The notes under the pieces: generated by a model
Databases searched by the model: none
What the model saw: the letters and a program-made list of their open reading frames with translations, nothing else
What the model was told of the DNA's origin: nothing
In this document: piece after piece, positions 26,190 to 33,622 of the stretch
Position numbering within the stretch: the first letter of the stretch is position 1
Layout: each line of letters starts with the position of its first letter
Translations under genes and position numbers: made by a program
Assembly: GCF_014696065.1 (NCBI RefSeq)
Contig: NZ_JACJPL010000031.1
Coordinates: forward strand, 310,001 to 374,000
Reading direction: 5' to 3'
Source of the DNA: Leptolyngbya sp. FACHB-261
GTDB lineage: Bacteria > Cyanobacteriota > Cyanobacteriia > FACHB-261
DNA length: 64,000 nucleotides

Positions 26190-27482
26190 GTGGCTGATAC
26201 AGTGATTCGAGTCGAGGGTCTCGGTAAGAAGTACACTCTTGGTCGCCAAGCAGGGGGGCGCAGCCGTTACATAGCTCTTCGAGATGTGATGGCTGATAGC
26301 GTAAAATCTCTTGGGCGAAAGCTTTTTAGAACGTATGACCAGCAGCAAATCAGCTTGACTTCTGAAGAATTCTGGGCACTCAAAGATATTTCTTTTGAAA
26401 TCAAGCAGGGAGATAAAGTTGGTATTGTCGGGCGCAACGGAGCAGGCAAGTCTACACTTTTAAAGATACTTAGCCGGATTACGGACCCAACACTGGGGCG
26501 AATTGTTATTAGGGGAAAAGTAGCCAGTCTTTTAGAGGTGGGAACAGGCTTTCACCCAGAGCTAACTGGCAGAGAAAACATTTATCTCAACGGCGCGATT
26601 TTAGGAATGAGCAAAGTGGAGATTAGCAGAAAATTTGATGAGATAGTTGATTTTGCTGAAGTTGAAAAGTTTTTAGATACACCTGTTAAGTATTACTCGT
26701 CTGGGATGTATGTGCGTTTAGCCTTTGCCGTCGCCGCTCATTTAGAGCCGGAGATCTTAATAGTGGACGAAGTACTAGCAGTAGGGGATGTTGCTTTTCA
26801 AAAAAAGTGTATGGGGAAAATGAGCGATGTTTCCGAAAAGCAGGGCAAGACCATACTTTTTGTAAGTCATAATATGACAGCTATAAAAAGTTTATGTGAA
26901 AGAGCAATTTGTATGAGCAGAGGGACTTTAGTAGACGAAGGAGAAGCTAGCAGCATTGTTGCGAAATACATCCAATCCTATTCTTCCAATGAGCTAGAGC
27001 GAGTTTGGGAGGATCCAAAAACTGCTCCTGGGAACGAGCAAGTGCGGCTGTATCACGTCCGGCTTTCAACTACTCAAGATATTCCAAAAGAGAGAATGAC
27101 AGTTTGCGACTCACTAAAATTAGAATTTAAATACTGGAATTTTGTTGCTGGCTCTTACTTGAATCTCAGCCTTGTACTCTATACGCTTGAAGATATTTGC
27201 GTTTTTAATTCGATATCAGAATCGAAATTCTCTCCAGCAGGTTTGATTTGTGAAACTTGTTATATTCCTAGTAACTTCTTGAACAATTCTACGTACCGAG
27301 CCAGGTTGTTGATCGTAAAAGATGCTTCAGTCCCACTTTTAGATCAGGAAGAACTGTTCACATTCGAGATTCATGACGCGGAGCGAAAGGGAGGCTGGTA
27401 TGGCAACTGGATTGGTGTTATTCGTCCTGACCTTAAATGGAATACTGAATTAGTCGAACCGATAACAGGCAGTCAATCATGA
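26190..27482 (+). CDS. wzt: ABC polysaccharide export ATPase with Wzt C-terminal domain
   Basis: Start chosen at GTG 26190 (ADTVIRVEGLGKKY), with AGG nine bases upstream; the longer upstream frame overlaps wzm and has no family match. The 430-aa protein has Walker A (GIVGRNGAGKST), the ABC signature (YYSSGMYVRLAFA), Walker B (EILIVDEVLAVGD) and the H-loop (ILFVSHNM). Residues beyond about 255 form a separate beta-rich domain like Wzt-C, which in O8/O9a-type systems binds the capped non-reducing end of the exported chain. This predicts export of a terminally modified polymer. The next gene, overlapping by four bases, is a methyltransferase that could add such a cap. Confidence 0.94.
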   Translation: MADTVIRVEGLGKKYTLGRQAGGRSRYIALRDVMADSVKSLGRKLFRTYDQQQISLTSEEFWALKDISFEIKQGDKVGIVGRNGAGKSTLLKILSRITDPTLGRIVIRGKVASLLEVGTGFHPELTGRENIYLNGAILGMSKVEISRKFDEIVDFAEVEKFLDTPVKYYSSGMYVRLAFAVAAHLEPEILIVDEVLAVGDVAFQKKCMGKMSDVSEKQGKTILFVSHNMTAIKSLCERAICMSRGTLVDEGEASSIVAKYIQSYSSNELERVWEDPKTAPGNEQVRLYHVRLSTTQDIPKERMTVCDSLKLEFKYWNFVAGSYLNLSLVLYTLEDICVFNSISESKFSPAGLICETCYIPSNFLNNSTYRARLLIVKDASVPLLDQEELFTFEIHDAERKGGWYGNWIGVIRPDLKWNTELVEPITGSQS

Positions 27483-28168
27483 ACTTGATTTCCATTAAAA
27501 GCTTAGCTAAGAGCAAAATCAAAAGATCGTTAAGGGAAGCGTACGAAGTTTGTCATTCTGTACCTAATAATCTTGCTCTGCAATGGCGAAAGAAGCAGTT
27601 CGCAAAAAAGCTGTCTAATTTTGAAGCTCCGTACAAGCTACATTTAGGATGTGGAGCCATTAAATTTGAGAGCTGGGTTAATATTGATTTGCATTTGTCA
27701 TCTAGAGCAGCTGATATATCCTGGGATTTGAGCCAAGGGATACCTCTTGAAGATGGCTCCTGTGAGTTTCTCTACTGCGAGCATTTCCTAGAACACATGA
27801 ACGCTGAGCAGGGTGTAGCCTTTCTAAGGGAATGCTATCGTGTACTTAGGTCGGACGGAGTAATCCGAATTGCTATGCCTTCTCTTGATGTTTTGATTGA
27901 AAAGTCTTACCAGGGCAATTGGCGAGAGCAGGATTGGTTGACTTGGCCCGGATTTGAATTTATTCAAACTCGTGCAGAGATGCTAAATATTTGTTTTCGT
28001 TCGTGGGGTCATCAATGGCTTTACGATCGCGAGGAACTATATCGTAGGCTGAGTGAAGCTGGATTTGAGAAGATTAGGGATGTTGAATGGCGTGTCAGCG
28101 ACATTGCGGAGCTGAGAAACCGGGAGACACGCAAAGATTCTTTCTTAATATGTGAAGCTCAGAAATAG
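27479..28168 (+). CDS. SAM-dependent methyltransferase
   Basis: ATG 27479 overlaps the wzt stop in an ATGA, indicating translational coupling. The 229-aa protein has a class I methyltransferase core: LHLGCGAIKFESWVNIDL (motif I), a conserved YCEHFLEHMNAEQG block and ECYRVLRSDGVIRIAMPSL. Members of this group act in cell-surface glycan loci. Tight coupling to a Wzt with a C-terminal recognition domain suggests chain capping or sugar O-methylation; this is inference. The gene is AT-rich like its neighbours. Confidence 0.88.
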   Translation: MNLISIKSLAKSKIKRSLREAYEVCHSVPNNLALQWRKKQFAKKLSNFEAPYKLHLGCGAIKFESWVNIDLHLSSRAADISWDLSQGIPLEDGSCEFLYCEHFLEHMNAEQGVAFLRECYRVLRSDGVIRIAMPSLDVLIEKSYQGNWREQDWLTWPGFEFIQTRAEMLNICFRSWGHQWLYDREELYRRLSEAGFEKIRDVEWRVSDIAELRNRETRKDSFLICEAQK

Positions 28169-28233
28169 CGAACAGTCAGACAGTTACTGTTCACTATTCT
28201 TTGATCTTCCCTACTACGCTTAATCAAAATTTT

Positions 28234-28890
28234 ATGGTACGAAAGCTAGTGATTTGGGGTACTGGAGGGCATGCTTTAGTCGTTGCTGATATTATTCGCC
28301 TTGGTGGAGAGTATGAGATCGTTGGCTTTCTAAGCGATTCAGATTCATCCCACTACGGTTCTAATTTCTGCAAAGCTCCTATCTTGGGTGGGCGGGAGCA
28401 ATTAGACAACCTTATTTCAGAAGGGGTTAAGTATTTAATTTTGGGAATTGGAGATTGTCTAACTCGGCTAGAATTAGCTGAGTTAGCTCGACTAAAGGGC
28501 TTATCCTTGGCCACTGCAATTCATCCTCGAGCAGTTGTTGCATCTAGTGCATCGATAGCTGCTGGAACAGTTATTACAGCTGGAGCAGTTATCAATCCCA
28601 GCGCAAAAATTGGATCCAACGTTATCATTAATACCTGTGCCAGCGTTGATCATGAATCTATTATAAAAGACGGAGTTCATATTGGACCAGGAGTTCATTT
28701 AGCGGGCAAAGTTACTATAGGACGTGCAACTTGGATAGGAATTGGGGCAACAGTTGTAGACCGTGTGCGAGTAGGATCAGGCACACTAATTGGAGCAGGC
28801 GCTGTTGTCGTAAACGATATCCCCGACAACGTAGTAGCTTACGGAGTTCCAGCTAGAGTAATACGCGAGATTGTGAAAAATGTTAATTGA
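28234..28890 (+). CDS. NeuD/PglD-type sugar O/N-acyltransferase
   Basis: Start chosen at ATG 28234 (MVRKLVIWGTGGHA), which matches the N-terminus of the family; the frame opens earlier at TTG 28201. Residues 1-85 form the small Rossmann-like nucleotide-sugar-binding domain (GTGGHALVVADII), and the rest is a left-handed beta-helix of hexapeptide repeats (e.g. AAGTVITAGAVINPSAKIG and NTCASVDHE with the catalytic His). It ends with GVPARVI, standard for hexapeptide acetyltransferases. In PglD the partner aminotransferase PglE makes the amino sugar first; the next gene here is exactly such an enzyme, overlapping by 11 bases. Confidence 0.92.
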   Translation: MVRKLVIWGTGGHALVVADIIRLGGEYEIVGFLSDSDSSHYGSNFCKAPILGGREQLDNLISEGVKYLILGIGDCLTRLELAELARLKGLSLATAIHPRAVVASSASIAAGTVITAGAVINPSAKIGSNVIINTCASVDHESIIKDGVHIGPGVHLAGKVTIGRATWIGIGATVVDRVRVGSGTLIGAGAVVVNDIPDNVVAYGVPARVIREIVKNVN

Positions 28891-30085
28891 GTCTCAACTA
28901 GAAAGTTTGGCAATATTTAGTCATGCACCTGCCTTTAGGGAGGGATTGCATGTAGGCCGTCCAAACATCGGCAGACGCGAACGGTTTCTGGAACGTGTAA
29001 ATGACATGTTCGACAGAAGATGGTTGACCAATAATGGCCCTTATACACAGGAGTTAGAGCAGCGAATTGCTGATCTCATTGGAGTGAAGCATTGTGTTGC
29101 TATGTGTAATGCTACGGTAGCACTTGAGATTGCGATTAGAGCCACTGGTTTAACTGGAGAGGTTATTGTACCCTCATTTACCTTCATTGCGACAGCTCAT
29201 GCACTCCAATGGCAAGAGATTACACCCGTCTTCTGTGATATTGATTCCAAGACCCATAACTTGAATCCTCATCAAGTTGAAAAGATGATCACACCGCGTA
29301 CCACAGGGATCATTGGAGTTCATCTGTGGGGGCGGCCTTGTGATGTGGAGCAACTCTCAGAAATTGCGCACCATCACAATCTGACATTAATGTTTGATGC
29401 AGCTCATGCATTTGGATGCTCCTATAAAGGGCAGATGATTGGTAACTTTGGTGATGCCGAGGTTTTCAGTTTTCATGCCACTAAATTCTTCAACACCTTT
29501 GAAGGTGGAGCAGTAGTCACTAATGATGATGAGCTAGCAGAGAAGATGCGCCTTATGAAAAATTTCGGCTTTTCTGGATATGACACAGTTACATATATTG
29601 GAACTAATGGGAAGATGAGCGAAGTGTCCGCGGCAATGGGACTGACATCTCTAGAAAGTTTGCCAGAGTTTATTGATACAAATTATCGAAATTATAAGCA
29701 GTATCAGAGAGAGCTAGAAGATGTTCCAGGTGTTCATTTAGTAATTTATGATGAAAGCGAAAAATTCAATTACCAATATGTCATTCTAGAAGTTGATGAG
29801 CTTACAGCACAATTGAGCCGTAACCAATTGCAAAAGGTTCTCATAGCTGAAAATATTCTGGCAAGACGTTACTTCTATCCTGGTTGCCATCGGATGGAGC
29901 CCTATCGCTCCTACTTCCCTCATGCTGGTCTTCTGCTTGCTAATACAGAGCACTTAGCAAAGCGTGTGCTTTCTCTACCTACTGGTACAAGTGTTGGTTC
30001 CAAAGAGATAAGTGTGATCTGTAGCATAATCAGGCTAGCGGTGAGATATGCCACAGAAGTACGAGAGCAATTACAGCAAAGGTAA
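28880..30085 (+). CDS. DegT/DnrJ/EryC1 sugar aminotransferase
   Basis: Starts at ATG 28880 inside the end of the acyltransferase gene. The 401-aa PLP enzyme has the family blocks: NNGPYTQELEQRIADLIGVKH, IVPSFTFIATAHA, Asp173 in FDAAHAFGC (pairs with the PLP ring nitrogen) and Lys202 in FHATKFFNTFEGG (Schiff base lysine). It should transaminate a nucleotide-bound keto-sugar using glutamate. With the adjacent NeuD-type acyltransferase it predicts an N-acylated amino sugar in the surface polymer. Length and motifs are intact. Confidence 0.94.
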   Translation: MLIESQLESLAIFSHAPAFREGLHVGRPNIGRRERFLERVNDMFDRRWLTNNGPYTQELEQRIADLIGVKHCVAMCNATVALEIAIRATGLTGEVIVPSFTFIATAHALQWQEITPVFCDIDSKTHNLNPHQVEKMITPRTTGIIGVHLWGRPCDVEQLSEIAHHHNLTLMFDAAHAFGCSYKGQMIGNFGDAEVFSFHATKFFNTFEGGAVVTNDDELAEKMRLMKNFGFSGYDTVTYIGTNGKMSEVSAAMGLTSLESLPEFIDTNYRNYKQYQRELEDVPGVHLVIYDESEKFNYQYVILEVDELTAQLSRNQLQKVLIAENILARRYFYPGCHRMEPYRSYFPHAGLLLANTEHLAKRVLSLPTGTSVGSKEISVICSIIRLAVRYATEVREQLQQR

Positions 30086-30195
30086 AAGCAAGAAGCAATG
30101 AGCTAAAGTAGGGATAGATTTTAACAGATTATATAAGCTGAGATGACCTCAGAAAGACCTTAAAGAACTAGACCATCAACAACTTGTATCAGAAT

Positions 30196-31287
30196 ATGCC
30201 AAGAGTATCGGTCATTATTCCATCTTATAACCACGAAAAGTATATAGCCGAAACAATTGAAAGTGTCTTAAATCAAAGTTACCAGGATTTTGAGATAGTG
30301 ATTGTGGATGATGGGTCAAGTGACAAAACTGTAGATATCATCAGCCAGTTTTCTGACGAAAGAATCAGGCTTTTTCAGCTTGAGAAGAATCGAGGCGCAT
30401 CTGTCGCTGCTAACAAATGTGTCCGTGAGGCCAAGGGCGAGTTCGTTGCAATGTTAAGCTCGGACGACATTTTTATGCACGACAAACTAGAAAAACAAGT
30501 TGCTTTTTTAGAGAAGAACACGGAAATTGCTGCAGTCTTCAGCTACGCTCAAATAGTTGGTGAGGATGGTAGAAATTCTGTTGGCGAACAGAATTTCTAC
30601 CAAAAAGCTTTTATACAACCTAACAGAACAAGATTTGAGTGGCTAAACCATTTCTTTTTCTACGGCAACTGTTTGTGTCATCCTAGTGTTTTAATTCGGA
30701 AACAATGCTATGGAGTCGTTGGCTCGTATGATGAGCGTTTTGCTCAACTACCAGATCTCGACTTCTGGATAAGGCTTTGTTCGAAATACGATATTTACGT
30801 AATACCAGAGAATCTGATCAAGTTCCGTGTTAGAAAGCATCAAGAGAACGCTAGCGGCAACAGACCTGAAGTTAAAATTCGCCACATGATAGAGCTTTCC
30901 CAAATTTTAAAGAACTATCTAAGCCTGGAGAACCGCGATAATTTCTCTAAAATCTTCCCCGAAGCCGCTGGCAGCAAGACTGGATTTAGAAATGAGCTTT
31001 TACCTTTTTATATTGCTAATTTTGCACTCAAGGTAAATAGTCCTTCGCATAAATACTTTGCTATCAGTACATTTTATCAATTATTTAATGATACAGATAT
31101 TGCTCAAAAGTTAAGAAGTGACCACTCTTTTGACTTTGCTGATTTGATTCGACTAAGTGGAGAGTATGACGTTTTTGGGACAATAGCTCAAGAAGAGATT
31201 GAAAGATTAAAACATAGCAAATTCTGGAAGATAAGGGCACAGTGGCTTACATTCAAAAAGCTATTAGGTCTTACAAAGCATGATTGA
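30196..31287 (+). CDS. Glycosyltransferase family 2
   Basis: Start chosen at ATG 30196 (MPRVSVIIPSYNHEKYI), the usual GT2 beginning; the frame opens four codons earlier at TTG 30184. The GT-A fold motifs are visible: VSVIIPSYNHEKYIAETIES, VDDGSSDKT, and the acidic SSDD sugar-nucleotide site around residue 98, with PDLDFWIRLC as the acceptor-side block. The last ~90 residues are helical and basic. Probably an inverting transferase adding one sugar of the exported glycan. No predicted membrane helices. AT-rich like the neighbouring genes. Confidence 0.9.
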   Translation: MPRVSVIIPSYNHEKYIAETIESVLNQSYQDFEIVIVDDGSSDKTVDIISQFSDERIRLFQLEKNRGASVAANKCVREAKGEFVAMLSSDDIFMHDKLEKQVAFLEKNTEIAAVFSYAQIVGEDGRNSVGEQNFYQKAFIQPNRTRFEWLNHFFFYGNCLCHPSVLIRKQCYGVVGSYDERFAQLPDLDFWIRLCSKYDIYVIPENLIKFRVRKHQENASGNRPEVKIRHMIELSQILKNYLSLENRDNFSKIFPEAAGSKTGFRNELLPFYIANFALKVNSPSHKYFAISTFYQLFNDTDIAQKLRSDHSFDFADLIRLSGEYDVFGTIAQEEIERLKHSKFWKIRAQWLTFKKLLGLTKHD

Positions 31288-31446
31288 AAGGCAAGACGCA
31301 AAAAGATTATCCCCAAAACTATCGTGAATCGCCACCTAATTCTTGACAAGGTTTCGCCCGAACAGGATAGGCTCTCCGGAGAAATATAGCAAGATTCAAC
31401 TATCGCTCTTCATAATCTATTTGCGTTTAAAAAACATACAGGAAAA

Positions 31447-33342
31447 ATGAGTTTTAGAAAGCTAGGAACGGAGCTTAGGTATCTTTATAATTCCATCACT
31501 AGTGGAAGAGCACTATTCGTTGTGCTTCATACTCTTCGGGAAGAAGGCCCCGTCCACCTGCTAAGAAAACTAATCACTAAATTCGTCCCCACCTCTATTA
31601 GGGTCCTCTTCAGTGACCATCGGAAACTACCAGATGGGATCCCTCTGAGTAATGACTTCGCATATCAAAGATGGCTTATCAACAACTATCCCAGAAAAGC
31701 TGATCTTCAGAGGATGTCTAACACGGTCACGATGTTCAATTACAGGCCAGTTATAAGCATTATCATGCCAGTCTTCAATACTCCTGAATCCTTCTTAAAG
31801 GAGGCTATTGAATCTGTTCTGAGCCAGATATATCAGCACTGGGAGCTATGCATTGCCGATGATGCCTCGACAGAAAGCCATGTGGGACAAATTTTGAGTG
31901 AATATTCATCAAAGGACTCTCGCATCAAAGTTGTTTTCAGGGAAGAGAACGGACATATTTCTCTATCTTCTAATTCAGCTTTGGAGATAGCAACAGGTGA
32001 GTTTGTAGCACTGCTTGATCATGATGATTTGTTAACGCCAGATGCCCTTTACGAAGTAGCCTACTTGCTTAACCGACATCCTGATGCCGATATGATCTAC
32101 TCGGATGAGGATCAGATTAATGAGCGAGAACAGCTTAAGTCTCCGTTCTTTAAACCTGATTGGTGCCCTGACTCGTTTTTATCTAGAATGTACACCTGCC
32201 ATTTCAGTGTGTATCGAAAGGTTCTTATCGAACAGATCGGCGGTTTTAGAGAGGGATACGAGGGATCTCAGGACTACGATCTTGCCCTTAGATTTACAGA
32301 ACAGACTAAAAAAATATTCCACATCCCCAGGATTTTATATCACTGGCGCATTCACCCTAATTCTACTGCATACAGCCTCGCCTGCAAAAGTTATGCAGTA
32401 GAAGCAGCGATTAAAGCTCTTTCTGATGCTCTTGATCGAAGAGCAGAGCCTGGAGTAGTGGTACCTATCCCAGCTGAGGGTCGTTATATTATTCGTTACA
32501 AGATAGAAAAACTTGACTTAGTCAGTATTATCATCCCGACAAGAAATTTAGGAAAAACACTAGACAAATGTTTAACATCTATTTTTGAAAAGACCGTGTA
32601 TCCTAATTACGAAGTTTTATTAATTGATAATGGCAGCACTGAAGTGGAAACAATCGGTGTTATTGACAAATGGAAAGAAAAGGAGCCAACCAGGTTTAAA
32701 TCTCAGTCCTTGGATATTCCTTTCAATTACTCCAAAATCAACAATCATGCAGCGAAGGCAGCTTCGGGGCGGTATTTATTATTTCTAAATAATGACACTG
32801 AGGTCCTGACCTCAGATTGGATCAATGCCTTGGTTGAACAGGCACAAAGGCCTAGTATAGGAGCAGTTGGAGCATTACTGCTATATCCAGACAATACAGT
32901 TCAACATGCTGGACTAGTCATAGGAATTGGTGGTTTGATTGACCACGGACACAAGCATTATCCTGCAAAACACCTCGGCTACTTTGGTCAACTTCAAACT
33001 ATAAACAATTATTCTGCCGTAACAGCAGCTTGTTTAATGTGTAGACGGGAAGTTTTTGAAGAGGTTGGAGGCTTTGAAGAAGAACTTGCAGTTGCCTTTA
33101 ATGATGTAGATCTTTGTTTCAAAATGGTCGAGAAAGGTTATAGAAACATTTACCTTCCTCACGTCATACTTTATCATTATGAATCCAAGAGCCGGGGTTA
33201 TGACACCACTTCAGAGAAGCATAATCGGCTTGTTAAGGAAATGGAATATCTGAAAAGCAAGTGGGGAAAACACCTCGACTACGATCCTTGTTACAGTCCA
33301 AATCTAACTAAGTCTCGTTATGATTTCAGTATTGATATATAG
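31447..33342 (+). CDS. Two-domain GT2 glycosyltransferase
   Basis: The 631-aa protein contains two GT-A domains in tandem. The first (about 100-330) has ISIIMPVFNTPESFL, ADDAST, LLDHDDLL and SDEDQI. The second (about 355-600) has VSIIIPTRNLGKTLDKC, LIDNGST, FLNNDTEVL and a conserved NDVDLCFKMVEKGYRNIYLPH block. This architecture is common in rhamnan/O-antigen polymerising enzymes, where the two sites add alternating linkages. The N-terminal ~95 residues are basic and may contact the membrane or another transferase. A 159-base gap separates it from the previous GT2 gene. Substrate is unknown. Confidence 0.9.
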   Translation: MSFRKLGTELRYLYNSITSGRALFVVLHTLREEGPVHLLRKLITKFVPTSIRVLFSDHRKLPDGIPLSNDFAYQRWLINNYPRKADLQRMSNTVTMFNYRPVISIIMPVFNTPESFLKEAIESVLSQIYQHWELCIADDASTESHVGQILSEYSSKDSRIKVVFREENGHISLSSNSALEIATGEFVALLDHDDLLTPDALYEVAYLLNRHPDADMIYSDEDQINEREQLKSPFFKPDWCPDSFLSRMYTCHFSVYRKVLIEQIGGFREGYEGSQDYDLALRFTEQTKKIFHIPRILYHWRIHPNSTAYSLACKSYAVEAAIKALSDALDRRAEPGVVVPIPAEGRYIIRYKIEKLDLVSIIIPTRNLGKTLDKCLTSIFEKTVYPNYEVLLIDNGSTEVETIGVIDKWKEKEPTRFKSQSLDIPFNYSKINNHAAKAASGRYLLFLNNDTEVLTSDWINALVEQAQRPSIGAVGALLLYPDNTVQHAGLVIGIGGLIDHGHKHYPAKHLGYFGQLQTINNYSAVTAACLMCRREVFEEVGGFEEELAVAFNDVDLCFKMVEKGYRNIYLPHVILYHYESKSRGYDTTSEKHNRLVKEMEYLKSKWGKHLDYDPCYSPNLTKSRYDFSIDI

Positions 33343-33471
33343 CCCTGGCAAAGCTTTAAACCTTCATCAGCTTCTCATCAAACGTCAGTCCGACCACCCC
33401 AAATACATTTAAGTCAGGTTGGACTAACAGCCTTAGAAGAATTTCTCCTTGATATTTGAGCCAATTGGTTC

Positions 33472-33592
33472 GGATAGGAAAGGTGTGCCAGAGAGACCAA
33501 GTGAGTTAGTCCAGTGGTAGGCCACACCCGTAGCCCGGAACTGACCCCAATTCTGAGATTGAGAAGGCACGGGTGTGTAGTTATCGCTATCC
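33472..33592 (+). promoter_or_regulatory. Nested inverted repeats in leader of the M48-like gene
   Basis: In the 280-base gap before the M48-like gene, CACACCCGT (33523-33531) pairs perfectly with ACGGGTGTG (33569-33577), and outside it GGATAG (33472-33477) pairs with CTATCC (33587-33592). The nested arrangement ends about 30 bases before the start codon and could fold in an mRNA leader. It matches no riboswitch known to me. Confidence 0.35.
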
Positions 33593-33622
33593 TATTGAAT
33601 GCTTCCAGCCCGGAGGGGGAAC

